Position numbers and translations under genes: made by a program. From Acidobacteriota bacterium (lineage in GTDB: Bacteria; Acidobacteriota; Thermoanaerobaculia; UBA5066), in contig JADJVE010000005.1 in NCBI GenBank assembly GCA_016716715.1, positions 186,001 to 250,000 on the forward strand: 64,000 bases of DNA. Reading direction: 5' to 3'. Below are positions 57,067 to 64,000 of this stretch, one piece after another (position 1 is the stretch's first letter; each line of letters begins with the position of its first letter). A model generated the notes under the pieces. The model was not told the origin of the DNA. It did not search any database and saw only the letters and a program-made list of their open reading frames with translations.

Positions 57067-58959
57067 TCAGAACGACAGGGCGAGGCCGCCCGCGAGCCGG
57101 CGATTCGTCTTCTCTTCGTCCTCGCCCTCGCGGCGCTTCCCGAATTCGACCGAGAAGAGCGCCCGCCAGTCGTTTCCGACCGCCCGGAGGATGGGCAGCG
57201 GCAGTCCCTGGGCCAGTGTGACGTCCACGGCCTGCAGGTCGTTGCGCAGCGTCGTTGCGCCGCGCTGAAGAGACTGCGCGACCTGTCGGTAACCGACGCC
57301 GACGGACGTGTCCGTCGCCCGCACGCGGAGGGCCGCCTGCGCGACACCCCAGTGCGCCTCGTCGGAGCGGATGGCGCCGTCGCGCGCGCCCGACAGCGCG
57401 CCGGCCCGGAACGACACGCGCCCGTCGAAGGCGGAACCGAGGCGCGTCGAGACGGTGAACGCCGCGTCGGTCGCGACGTCGTTCGGGAAGAAATAGAGCG
57501 AGTCGAGGCGATCGAGGAAGTCCGCGTCGAACAGGAGCCGATACGTGCCGTTGATCTCGCGGCGCGAGACGTCGACGGCCACGCTCTCGCCCTCGCGGTT
57601 CTGCCAGCGCACGCCGCCGCGGTACAGCGAGCGCGACCGGCGCGTCAGGTCGGCCTCGTCGGTGCCGGCCTCGCCCGGCCGCACGACGAGCGTCTGGGCG
57701 GTGCTTTCGAACCGGCGGGCCGCGAAGCCGTAGACGCGCCAGCCGTCCCGCGTCTGCAGGGCGACCATGAGCTCGGGCGTGATGCCGCGGCCGTAGAACG
57801 ACGTGTCGCCCGTCGCGCCGGCCTCGACGACGAGGACCTCGCCGAGGCGCAGGCCCGCGACGCCGCCCGCGCGCGTTTCGTGCTCGAACGGCGTCACGGT
57901 GCCGGCGTAGTCGCCGGAGGTCGAGCGGTAGCCGACGGTCACGCGCGCGAACGTCGCGGCCCCGAGGTCCGTCTGGTACCGCGCGGCCACGTCGACGGCG
58001 TCGGACGAGCGGGCGAAGAGGTCCGGCGTGGGGCCGGTCGCGAGGACGTGAGCCTGCGAGATGACGCGCGCCGAGACGGCGGCCTGCCCACGCTCGGAAA
58101 CGGCGCCGCTCCAGTCGAGCGCATGGGCCGCGAAGCGCGTGGGGTCGACTTCGGCCGAGAGGTTCTGGCGGCGCGTCGAGACGTGGACCGACTGCGAGGC
58201 TCCGGCGTCGACCTCGAGGGCGAGGCGCGCGGAGTCTCCCGTCTTCTCGCCCGCGAGGTCGGCGAGGCGCGCGTACTGGCCCGAGGCTCCCCACTTGACG
58301 CCGGCGCCGAGCGTGCCCGAGACGTCGAGTGAGGTCTGCGAGAGCGACGAGGAGCCGGCCGCGCCGAAGCCCGCCGTCGTCGTCACGGCGGCGTGCAGCG
58401 GCACCGCGGCGCGCGCGTCGCGGGCCGAGGCGAGGAGCGGAACGTACGCCGCGGGCGCGGGCGCCGCGTCGAGCGCCGCGAGGATCGCGGGCACCTCGCG
58501 CAGGACGTCGCCGGAAACCACCGCGCGCGCGCTCCAGGCGTCCAGTGCGCCGGTCTCGGTCTCGGGAAGGACGCCGGAAGGTCTCTCGAGGTCGATGCGC
58601 ACGAACGAGAGCGCGCCCTCCGGACCCGCCGGCCGGTGGAAGAGGCGCGCGACCGCGGGCCGGAAGCCGGGCACGACGGACAGGACGGTGTAGAGCCCCT
58701 CGGCCGCGTCGGACAGGACGAACGTCCCGTCGGAATCGCTCTTCACGGTGCGCATGAGCATCGCGCCGCCCGACATCACGCCGCGCACGACGAGCGTGGC
58801 GCCCGGGACGGGGCGGCCGTCCGCGCGGACGATGCCCGAGAGGGGCGCGACCACGGCGGGCCTTAGCGCGGGCGGCGCCGCGGGGGCCGGACGCCCCGGC
58901 AGCAACGCGGCCACGAGGCCGGCGAGCAGTGCGGCGGACGGGCGGGTCGATCGCGGCAC
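57067..58959 (-). CDS. Outer-membrane barrel protein with carboxypeptidase-regulatory-like domain
   Basis: The 630-residue protein has a signal peptide (AALLAGLVAALLPGRPAPA), an N-terminal Ig-like carboxypeptidase-regulatory domain (about 40-120; GIVRADGRPVPGATLVVRG, SDGTFVLSDAAEGLYTV) and a long beta-barrel region ending in the aromatic C-terminal LALSF expected for BAM substrates. It resembles the TonB-receptor-like proteins abundant in Acidobacteriota, but no plug domain or TonB box is obvious. The start GTG at 58959 gives the best signal peptide. Ligand unknown. Confidence 0.75.
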   Translation of the reverse strand: MPRSTRPSAALLAGLVAALLPGRPAPAAPPALRPAVVAPLSGIVRADGRPVPGATLVVRGVMSGGAMLMRTVKSDSDGTFVLSDAAEGLYTVLSVVPGFRPAVARLFHRPAGPEGALSFVRIDLERPSGVLPETETGALDAWSARAVVSGDVLREVPAILAALDAAPAPAAYVPLLASARDARAAVPLHAAVTTTAGFGAAGSSSLSQTSLDVSGTLGAGVKWGASGQYARLADLAGEKTGDSARLALEVDAGASQSVHVSTRRQNLSAEVDPTRFAAHALDWSGAVSERGQAAVSARVISQAHVLATGPTPDLFARSSDAVDVAARYQTDLGAATFARVTVGYRSTSGDYAGTVTPFEHETRAGGVAGLRLGEVLVVEAGATGDTSFYGRGITPELMVALQTRDGWRVYGFAARRFESTAQTLVVRPGEAGTDEADLTRRSRSLYRGGVRWQNREGESVAVDVSRREINGTYRLLFDADFLDRLDSLYFFPNDVATDAAFTVSTRLGSAFDGRVSFRAGALSGARDGAIRSDEAHWGVAQAALRVRATDTSVGVGYRQVAQSLQRGATTLRNDLQAVDVTLAQGLPLPILRAVGNDWRALFSVEFGKRREGEDEEKTNRRLAGGLALSF

Positions 58960-59025
58960 GGGAACCCCCGGTTGCGTATCTTCCGCCCGTTTTCCGCGCG
59001 GCGTCAACGCTCTTGAGACGCCCCC

Positions 59026-59937
59026 TCAGGGGGTGGCCGGAGGCAAGCCCAGGACGGACCGGAGGATCGTGCTCGCCATGGACGGGTTCTCCTTGAGCCG
59101 CCGGGTGGAATAGGCGTACCAGTCCTTGCCGTAGGGGACGTAGACGCGCAGCCGGTGGCCGGCGTCGAGGAGCGACTTGCGGAGGACCGGGTCCACGCCG
59201 AGGAGCATCTGAAACTCGTACCGGTCTTTCGGGATTCCCAGCCGGTCGATCGTCGCGAGCGCGAGCTGGACGCAGGCCTCGTCGTGCGTCGCGATCGCGG
59301 CGTACGCGCCGCCGGCGAGCTGCTTGTCCACGAGGGCCCCGAAGTTCCGGATGATCGTCTGGCGGTCCTTCCAGGCGATCGTGCGGGGCTCGACGTAGAT
59401 TCCCTTGCAGATCCTGACGTTGACCTTCTTCTCGAGGAGCCGTCCGATGTCGGCGAGGCTGCGCTTGAGGTAGGCCTGCAGAACGGCGCCGACCTCGAAG
59501 CGGTCCTTGAGCGCGAGGACGAGCTGCACGGTGGCCTCCGTGTACGGGCTGTCCTCCATGTCGAGGCGCACGAACATTCCGTGCGCCTGCGCGCGCTCGC
59601 AGATTGCCGTGCAGTTCTCGAGCGCGAGCCCGGGGTCGATCGCGAGCCCGACCGCCGTCGGCTTGACGGAGACGTTCGCGGGGAGACCCGACGCGGCGAT
59701 CGCATCGATCGTCCGGATGTACTGGTCGCGCGTCGCGACGGTCTGGTCCTTGTGCGTGACGCTCTCTCCGAGGACGTCCATCGTCCCCATGGCGCCCTCG
59801 GCGGCGAGCGCGCGCATCTTGTCGAGCGCGGCCTCGAGGGTGTCGCCCGCGACGTAGCGCGAGGCGACGGCCTTCACGACCGGCTTCGGGACGAGGGGAA
59901 GGGTGGCGACGACGAGGCGGTCGATCAAAGCGCTCAT
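59026..59937 (-). CDS. Proline dehydrogenase
   Basis: The 303-residue flavoenzyme oxidises proline to 1-pyrroline-5-carboxylate. The TIM-barrel landmarks are LPANVSVKPTAVGLAIDP, FVRLDMEDSPYTEATVQL, VGAVLQAYLKRSL, VRICKGIYVEP, AIATHDE, FQMLLGV and the C-terminal RVYVPYGKDWYAYSTRRLKEN. It is a single-domain enzyme, like Thermus/Deinococcus PRODH, without the P5C dehydrogenase half of PutA. Its ATG overlaps the comF stop. Confidence 0.94.
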   Translation of the reverse strand: MSALIDRLVVATLPLVPKPVVKAVASRYVAGDTLEAALDKMRALAAEGAMGTMDVLGESVTHKDQTVATRDQYIRTIDAIAASGLPANVSVKPTAVGLAIDPGLALENCTAICERAQAHGMFVRLDMEDSPYTEATVQLVLALKDRFEVGAVLQAYLKRSLADIGRLLEKKVNVRICKGIYVEPRTIAWKDRQTIIRNFGALVDKQLAGGAYAAIATHDEACVQLALATIDRLGIPKDRYEFQMLLGVDPVLRKSLLDAGHRLRVYVPYGKDWYAYSTRRLKENPSMASTILRSVLGLPPATP

Positions 59938-60683
59938 GAAGGCTCCGGCTCCGGCGTGCGGGCGAGGACGAGCCCGCGGATTTCGGCGGCGCCCGCGAGG
60001 GCGAGGGCGCGCGCGGCGGAAAACAGGGTGGCGCCCGTGGTCGAGACGTCATCCACGAGGACGAGGACGCGGCCCCGCGCGGACTCCGTCGCGGCGAACG
60101 CCCCTTCGACGTTCGCCCGGCGCGCGCCGGCGGGAAGCTCCGACTGGGGATGCGTGTCGCGCGTGCGCGAGAGGAGCGCCCGGGCGGGAAGGCGGAGTCC
60201 GCGCGCGGCGGACTCGGCGAGAAGCGCCGCGGGGTCGTAGCCGCGCGCGCGGTTGCGGCGGCGCGTCGACGGCACGGGCACGAGCGCGTCGGCGCCGGCC
60301 GCGATGTCCCAGACGCGGGCCGCCTCGGCGAGCCGGGCGCCGCAGGGCGCGGCGAGGAGGTCCCAGCCGTGGAACTTGAACGCGACGAGCAGCGTCTTCA
60401 GGCCGCCCGCGTAGAGGCCGAACGCGGCCGTCCGCGCGAGCGGCGGCGGCTCGCGGCGGCAGGAGGCGCACGGCCCGCCGTCGCCGGGGAGCGCGCAACG
60501 CGGGCACGCCGCCGAGGGCGCGAGGCGCGGCAGCGCGGCCCAGCAGTCGGGACAGACGCCTCCGCCTCCGGCGTCGCGACGGGGTTCGTCGCACACCGCG
60601 CACCGGGAGGGCACGAGCAACGCGAGGAGTGAGGCGATTGCGGGCGCGCCGGGGAGAGGTCGAAGCGGCTCCGGGCCGGGCAC
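59934..60683 (-). CDS. ComF-family phosphoribosyltransferase-like protein
   Basis: The 249-residue protein has an N-terminal double zinc-ribbon (CAVCDEP, CPDCW, CPRCALPG, CASCRRE) and a PRTase domain with ALVPVPSTRRRNRARGYDPAALLA and the PRPP-binding VLVLVDDVSTTGATL. ComF is needed for DNA uptake in naturally competent bacteria; the GntX homologue is linked to carbon use. The GTG at 60683 is the likely start. It is divergent from the outer-membrane protein gene and coupled to proline dehydrogenase. Confidence 0.92.
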   Translation of the reverse strand: MPGPEPLRPLPGAPAIASLLALLVPSRCAVCDEPRRDAGGGGVCPDCWAALPRLAPSAACPRCALPGDGGPCASCRREPPPLARTAAFGLYAGGLKTLLVAFKFHGWDLLAAPCGARLAEAARVWDIAAGADALVPVPSTRRRNRARGYDPAALLAESAARGLRLPARALLSRTRDTHPQSELPAGARRANVEGAFAATESARGRVLVLVDDVSTTGATLFSAARALALAGAAEIRGLVLARTPEPEPS

Positions 60684-60770
60684 GGCGCGGATTCTAGACG
60701 AGGGCGGTGCGGCGCTCGTATGAACGATATGACTCATGGCGCCGCCGCACCTGAAGTATTCTCGAAACCG

Positions 60771-61370
60771 ATGCGTTCGCTCCTCCGCCCCGCCGCGTGC
60801 CTCGCCCTCCTCTTCGCCGCCCTGTCCGCCCGGGCCCAGATCGGGCCGCCCCGGACGCAGCAGTTCCCGTTCGCCGTGGGCGCCGGAGGCGAGTGGGTCA
60901 CGGACACCGGCCGCGCGTCCGACGTCGAGGCGTTCTCGAACGGCGGGTGGCACGCGTTCGGCGAGGTCGTCCTCGAGTCCGGCGTCTTCCTCCAGGCGCG
61001 CTACATGAACTTCGCGCTCCCGGGCACTCCCGTCGAGCCCGCGTTCGGAGTCGGGACGCCGACGACGGCGCCGGACGTCAAGGTGAAGGCGGGCCTGATG
61101 TCGGTGGGCTACCTGTTCCGCGAGCCGTGGTGGGACGGAGGGCTCTTTGCCGGCGTCGGCGTCTACAGCCTGGATCCGAAGGCGATCGAGGCCGGCCAGT
61201 CCTCGACGGACGTGAAGGAGACGGTCATCGGCTGGCACGGCGGCGTCGTGGCCGCCTTTCACATCTCGGCGCGCTGGGACCTCCGCCTCGAGGCCACGGC
61301 CTACCTCCTGCGCACGGACCAGAACCACAAGCCCATCACGCTGGGCGGTTCGGTCGCCTACCACTTCTAG
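60771..61370 (+). CDS. Small outer-membrane beta-barrel protein (OmpW-like shape)
   Basis: The 199-residue protein has a signal peptide (AACLALLFAALSARAQ) and alternating hydrophobic strands over the rest of the chain, ending in an aromatic residue (VAYHF), as in eight-strand barrels. Landmarks include FAVGAGGEWV, ARYMNFALPG, AGLMSVGYLF, FAGVGVYSLD and RLEATAYLLRT. I cannot assign it to OmpW or another named family with certainty. The ATG at 60771 is preferred to the in-frame one at 60720 because it starts the signal peptide. Confidence 0.78.
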   Translation: MRSLLRPAACLALLFAALSARAQIGPPRTQQFPFAVGAGGEWVTDTGRASDVEAFSNGGWHAFGEVVLESGVFLQARYMNFALPGTPVEPAFGVGTPTTAPDVKVKAGLMSVGYLFREPWWDGGLFAGVGVYSLDPKAIEAGQSSTDVKETVIGWHGGVVAAFHISARWDLRLEATAYLLRTDQNHKPITLGGSVAYHF

Positions 61371-61394
61371 GCCCGCCAAAAGGGTGGGCTCCCA

Positions 61395-61412
61395 CCCGAC
61401 CTTGCGGTCGGG
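61395..61412 (+). terminator. Probable terminator hairpin after the beta-barrel gene
   Basis: CCCGACC and GGTCGGG form a perfect 7-base stem with a TTGC loop, 25 bases after the stop. Just before it, GGGTGGGCTCCCACCC is a second inverted repeat (61382-61397). No U-tract follows. Confidence 0.5.
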
Positions 61413-61747
61413 CGGGGATTGCGGCGGTGGGATGGACTAACTGAGGGTTACTGTTGGAGGGAAGAGAAGTGGAGGGCCCGTCGGCCGAGGCCGGCGGGAA
61501 GTTGGGGGGAAGTGAAGACCGGCGTTTTCATTTGACTTTGCATCGAATGCCCGTTTCGATCTCCTGCCCATGTATACGCAAGTGCGATGCCTTCGGTTTT
61601 CCGTTTCGCCCTTCTGATTCCAACCGATTCACTTGCAGTCATTTGCCGTTACGCTGTGCGCAACGTCACGCCGGACCGGCACTCCCAAACGCGCCTTTCA
61701 GGGGACGATTTGGTGCGAAATCGACACTCCGGGAGTGAGACGGTGTC
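61413..61747. other. Gene-free stretch of lower GC content
   Basis: This 335-base gap is clearly less GC-rich than its surroundings, with T-rich stretches such as GCGTTTTCATTTGACTTTGCATCG (split at 61520-61543). Short frames on both strands show no family similarity or codon bias. The right end contains CACTCCGGGAGTG and GAGACGGTGTCTC, two inverted repeats just beyond the stop of the Lrp gene that could end its transcript. I see no tRNA or known RNA fold. Confidence 0.5.
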
Positions 61748-62206
61748 TCAGGTCCCTTCGGCCAGGGGGAGCAGCGTCGAGTCTTTCTTGATCGAGAGCG
61801 AGAGCTCGACGCGCGTGCGCACGACCCCGCGGAGCGTCTGGAGCTTTTCCCTCAGGATCCTCTCGAAATGCTCCACGTCCCGGGCCCGGATCTTCAGCCG
61901 GTAGCCGAAATCGCCCGAGATGGCGTAGCACTCCTGAACGTCGAGAAGGTTCTCGATTTCCTCGAGAAACGGCCTTTCGAAGCGCGGATGCTCCAGCATC
62001 ACGTCGACGTGGGCCACGAGGGGCATGCCGACGAGCCTCGGGTCGAGGAGCGCCGTGAACCGCAGGATGAAGCCCTTGGTCTCGAGCTTCTTGATCCGCT
62101 CGTTCACCGAGGGCGTGGTCAGGCCCACGGTCTCGGCGATCCTGGCCTGCGAGATCTTGGCGTCCCGCTGGAGGATGTCGAGGATGCGGCGATCAGTGTC
62201 GTCCAT
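61748..62206 (-). CDS. Lrp/AsnC-family transcriptional regulator
   Basis: The 152-residue protein has an N-terminal winged HTH (DDTDRRILDILQRDAKIS, RIAETVGLTTPSVNERIKKLETKG) and a C-terminal RAM/ligand domain (about 65-145; PFLEEIENLLDVQECYAISGDFGYRLKIRARD). Such regulators respond to amino acids, form octamers or dimers, and often repress their own gene. An inverted repeat overlaps its start codon (62206-62245) and could be its own operator. Proline dehydrogenase is 2 kb away, but no direct link is shown. Confidence 0.93.
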   Translation of the reverse strand: MDDTDRRILDILQRDAKISQARIAETVGLTTPSVNERIKKLETKGFILRFTALLDPRLVGMPLVAHVDVMLEHPRFERPFLEEIENLLDVQECYAISGDFGYRLKIRARDVEHFERILREKLQTLRGVVRTRVELSLSIKKDSTLLPLAEGT

Positions 62207-62245
62207 ATAAAATTCGGCTCTGGGGTCGAGAACCCGAACTTTATA
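62206..62245. promoter_or_regulatory. Inverted repeat at the lrp start, probable operator/promoter
   Basis: TATAAAATTCGG (62206-62217) and CCGAACTTTATA (62234-62245) are inverted copies with one mismatch, spaced by 16 bases, in an otherwise GC-rich region. The left half touches the lrp start codon and each half contains a TATAAA-like -10 element. The size and symmetry fit an Lrp-family dimer site and suggest autoregulation. Confidence 0.6.
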
Positions 62246-62286
62246 CGGTCACCGTCGCCGAGGCAACCGGAATTGGGGCCGGAGGG

Positions 62287-63564
62287 TCAATCGGGGTCGG
62301 AGAGGACCGCACCCTTGGGCAGGACGACGACGCCGCCCTCGGAGACGTGGAAGCGCTTCTTGTCCTCCTCGGGATCGAAACCGATCTCCATGCGCGGCGG
62401 GATCTTCACGCCCTTGTCGGCGATGACGCGCTTGAGCCGCGCGTACCGCCCGACGTCCACGCCGTCCATCAGGACGCATTCCTCGACGTGCGAGAACGAG
62501 TTGATCCTCACGCGCGGGAACAGGATCGACCGGTGGATCGTGCCGCCCGAGATGATGCCGCCCGACGCGACCAGCGAGTCCGTGGCGAGACCGATGCGCT
62601 GCGACACCGCGTCGGCGAAGACGAATTTCGCCGGGGGCAGCTGCGGGGAGTGGCTCTTGATGGACCACTTCTGGTTGTAGAGGTTGAGCGGCGGCGTGAC
62701 GGAGATGAGGTCCATCGACGCGTCCCAGTAGGAATCCACCGTCCCGACGTCCCGCCAGTAGGGCGCGAGGTCCTCGTTTCCAGGGACGCGGTTCGTGGAG
62801 AAGTCGTATGCGTAGAGGCGCGCGCCGCCCTTCAGCAGGGACGGGATCAGGTTCTTGCCGAAGTCGTGCGTCGTGTCCTGGAGCGCGTCGTGCTCGAGCG
62901 CCTCGATCAGGACGGACGCGCGGAAGATGTAGTTCCCCATCGATGCGAGCGCGAGCTCCGGCTGTCCGGGGATCGCGCGCGGCTCCGCGGGCTTTTCCTC
63001 GAACCCGACGATCCGCCCGTCCGCGGCGACCTCGAGGATTCCGTAGCGCGAGGCCTCCTTGAGAGGCACCGGGAAGGCCGCGATCGTGAGGTCGTGCCCG
63101 CCGTCCTCGTGGAACGCGAGCATCGGGTTGATGTCCATCACGTAGATGTGGTCGCCGCCGAACACGCAGACGTGCGAGGGCTCCTCGTCGAACACGAGGT
63201 CGAGGTTCTGGTAGACGGCGTCCGCCGTGCCGCGGAACCAGTGCGGGCCGCGGCGCATCTGCGCGGGCACGGGGTCGACGAACTGCCCGATGTCGAACGT
63301 GAGGCGCCAGGTGCGGATGATGTGCTCGATGAGCGAGTTCGACTTGAACTGCGTGAGGACCTTGATCTTCGTGAGACCGGAGTTCACGAAGTTGTTCAGG
63401 ACGAAATCGATGATCCGGTAGCGCCCGCCGAACGGCACGGCGGGCTTGGCGCGGTCCCGCGTGAGCGGGAAGAGCCGCTCGCCCATGCCGCCCGCGAGGA
63501 CGACGGAGAGCACGTCTCGATGCTGGAGGATCTTCACGGCGGCGCCTCGAACGGACGCGCCCAT
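62287..63564 (-). CDS. glgC: Glucose-1-phosphate adenylyltransferase
   Basis: The 425-residue enzyme makes ADP-glucose for glycogen synthesis. SVVLAGGMGERLFPLTRDRAKPAVPFGG is the nucleotide-binding and Lys-containing N-terminus, followed by FGGDHIYVMD, GFEEKPAEP and the C-terminal left-handed beta-helix (GGTIHRSILFPRVRI, LMDGVDVGRYARLKRVI). Length and motif order are normal for GlgC. An in-frame GTG at 63537 is an alternative start nearer to the first motif. It is divergent from a DnaJ-like gene. Confidence 0.95.
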   Translation of the reverse strand: MGASVRGAAVKILQHRDVLSVVLAGGMGERLFPLTRDRAKPAVPFGGRYRIIDFVLNNFVNSGLTKIKVLTQFKSNSLIEHIIRTWRLTFDIGQFVDPVPAQMRRGPHWFRGTADAVYQNLDLVFDEEPSHVCVFGGDHIYVMDINPMLAFHEDGGHDLTIAAFPVPLKEASRYGILEVAADGRIVGFEEKPAEPRAIPGQPELALASMGNYIFRASVLIEALEHDALQDTTHDFGKNLIPSLLKGGARLYAYDFSTNRVPGNEDLAPYWRDVGTVDSYWDASMDLISVTPPLNLYNQKWSIKSHSPQLPPAKFVFADAVSQRIGLATDSLVASGGIISGGTIHRSILFPRVRINSFSHVEECVLMDGVDVGRYARLKRVIADKGVKIPPRMEIGFDPEEDKKRFHVSEGGVVVLPKGAVLSDPD

Positions 63565-63608
63565 GGTACCGCGACGAGGCCCCGCGTCTCGGGTATCGTG
63601 GCGCGGCC

Positions 63609-64000
63609 ATGGCGACCCGCGATCTCTACGCCGCGCTCGGGATCCCGAAGTCGGCGTCCGACGCCGACGTCAAGAAGGCCTACCGCCGGCTCGCGCGCAA
63701 GTACCACCCCGACGTCAACCCCGGCGACACGACCGCGAAGAAGAAGTTCCAGGAGATCGCCTCGGCGTACGAGATCCTCAAGGACGCCAAGCGGCGCAAG
63801 CATTACGACATGACGGGCGACACGGGCGAGCCCCCCGAGCCTGGCGCGTGGCCCCCCGGCGGCGGCGTCCCGCGCGGCGCCTCCCATCCCGCCGGGTCGC
63901 CTTTCGGCAGCGGGTCCGGCGGCGGGCCCGGAGGCGGGTTTCGCTGGACGGGCGATTTCGGCGATCTCTTCTCCGAGCTCTTCTCGGGCGGCGCGCCGGG
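63609..64000 (+). CDS. DnaJ-family co-chaperone, N-terminal part (runs off the window)
   Basis: The ATG at 63609 opens a frame that stays open to the window end (about 130 residues). It begins with a J-domain (about 4-66; DLYAALGIPKSASDADVKKAYRRLA and HPDVNPGD with the HPD that stimulates DnaK), followed by a Gly/Pro-rich linker and an FGDLFSELF segment as in CbpA/DnaJ proteins. Whether a zinc-finger domain follows (DnaJ) or not (CbpA) lies beyond the window. Confidence 0.9.
   Translation, partial: MATRDLYAALGIPKSASDADVKKAYRRLARKYHPDVNPGDTTAKKKFQEIASAYEILKDAKRRKHYDMTGDTGEPPEPGAWPPGGGVPRGASHPAGSPFGSGSGGGPGGGFRWTGDFGDLFSELFSGGAP

Noticed and set aside
61448..61642. 64-residue minus-strand frame in the gene-free island
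   Set aside because: No ribosome site, no family similarity and codon use unlike the neighbours.
1..64000. tRNA, rRNA, CRISPR arrays, prophage or integrated-element genes
   Set aside because: I looked through the intergenic gaps and found no cloverleaf, no evenly spaced direct repeats, and no integrase, transposase or phage structural gene.

Overview
This is a gene-dense, very GC-rich (roughly 70% G+C by eye) bacterial chromosome segment. The host is a diderm: there is an Omp85-family barrel, lipoproteins, a TonB-receptor-like barrel, a SurA-like protein and a soluble lytic transglycosylase. It probably respires oxygen, because heme A/heme O synthases and a cupredoxin-like lipoprotein are present. 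The set of families (M2 and S9 peptidases, rubrerythrin/Fe-S oxidoreductase/DUF3501 trio, carboxypeptidase-regulatory-like outer-membrane protein, DUF420 protein) fits an Acidobacteriota-type genome best, but that is inference. I found no rRNA, tRNA, CRISPR array, integrase or transposase. Genes are tightly packed, many with 4-base ATGA, GTGA or TTGA stop/start overlaps.

Layout. 1-3.8 kb: the end of a GTPase, an atypical PTPS/QueD-family protein, a PHP-family phosphatase, PduO-type cobalamin adenosyltransferase and an Omp85 protein. 3.8-8.0 kb: a redox-defence block, with thioredoxin reductase and 2-Cys peroxiredoxin facing rubrerythrin, a GlpC-like Fe-S oxidoreductase and DUF3501. 8.0-12.3 kb: SixA, LemA (frameshifted), two TPM-domain proteins and an M2 peptidase. 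12.4-18.5 kb: a ribosome/replication housekeeping run (rplU, rpmA, obgE, nadD, rsfS, a sensorless sigma54-activator-like ATPase, rlmH, a DksA-like protein, holA). 18.5-25.2 kb: a giant CPBP protease, an S9 peptidase with an extra C-terminal domain and a decayed nucleotidyltransferase pair. 25.2-29.2 kb: SWIM protein and SNF2 helicase. 29.2-38.6 kb: rsmI, a frameshifted membrane glycosyltransferase, SurA-like protein, lytic transglycosylase, HIT, murA, a secreted unknown, prmC. 38.6-46.1 kb: a PAS-receiver protein, a lipoprotein, and a cytochrome-oxidase assembly operon with an ABC transporter. 46.2-49.2 kb: an enolase-superfamily racemase, M20 hydrolase and GNAT acyltransferase in one operon, matching the known N-succinyl route from D- to L-amino acids. 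49.6-57 kb: prfA, rpmE, an FHA-GAF-SpoIIE phosphatase, and a sigma54 two-component pair whose kinase is frameshifted. 57-64 kb: outer-membrane proteins, proline dehydrogenase, ComF, an Lrp regulator, glgC and the start of a DnaJ protein.

The most unusual signal is a family of short, relatively AT-rich sequences with the consensus TTCACC(C)TTCNAAGAAATC. It occurs at least twelve times, mostly as facing inverted pairs. Some copies lie between genes, one supplies a stop codon, one supplies a start codon, and several lie in frame inside two protein genes, including loops of the heme A synthase. Three otherwise recognisable genes (lemA, a glycosyltransferase, a histidine kinase) each carry one small frameshift, which may be real decay or assembly error.
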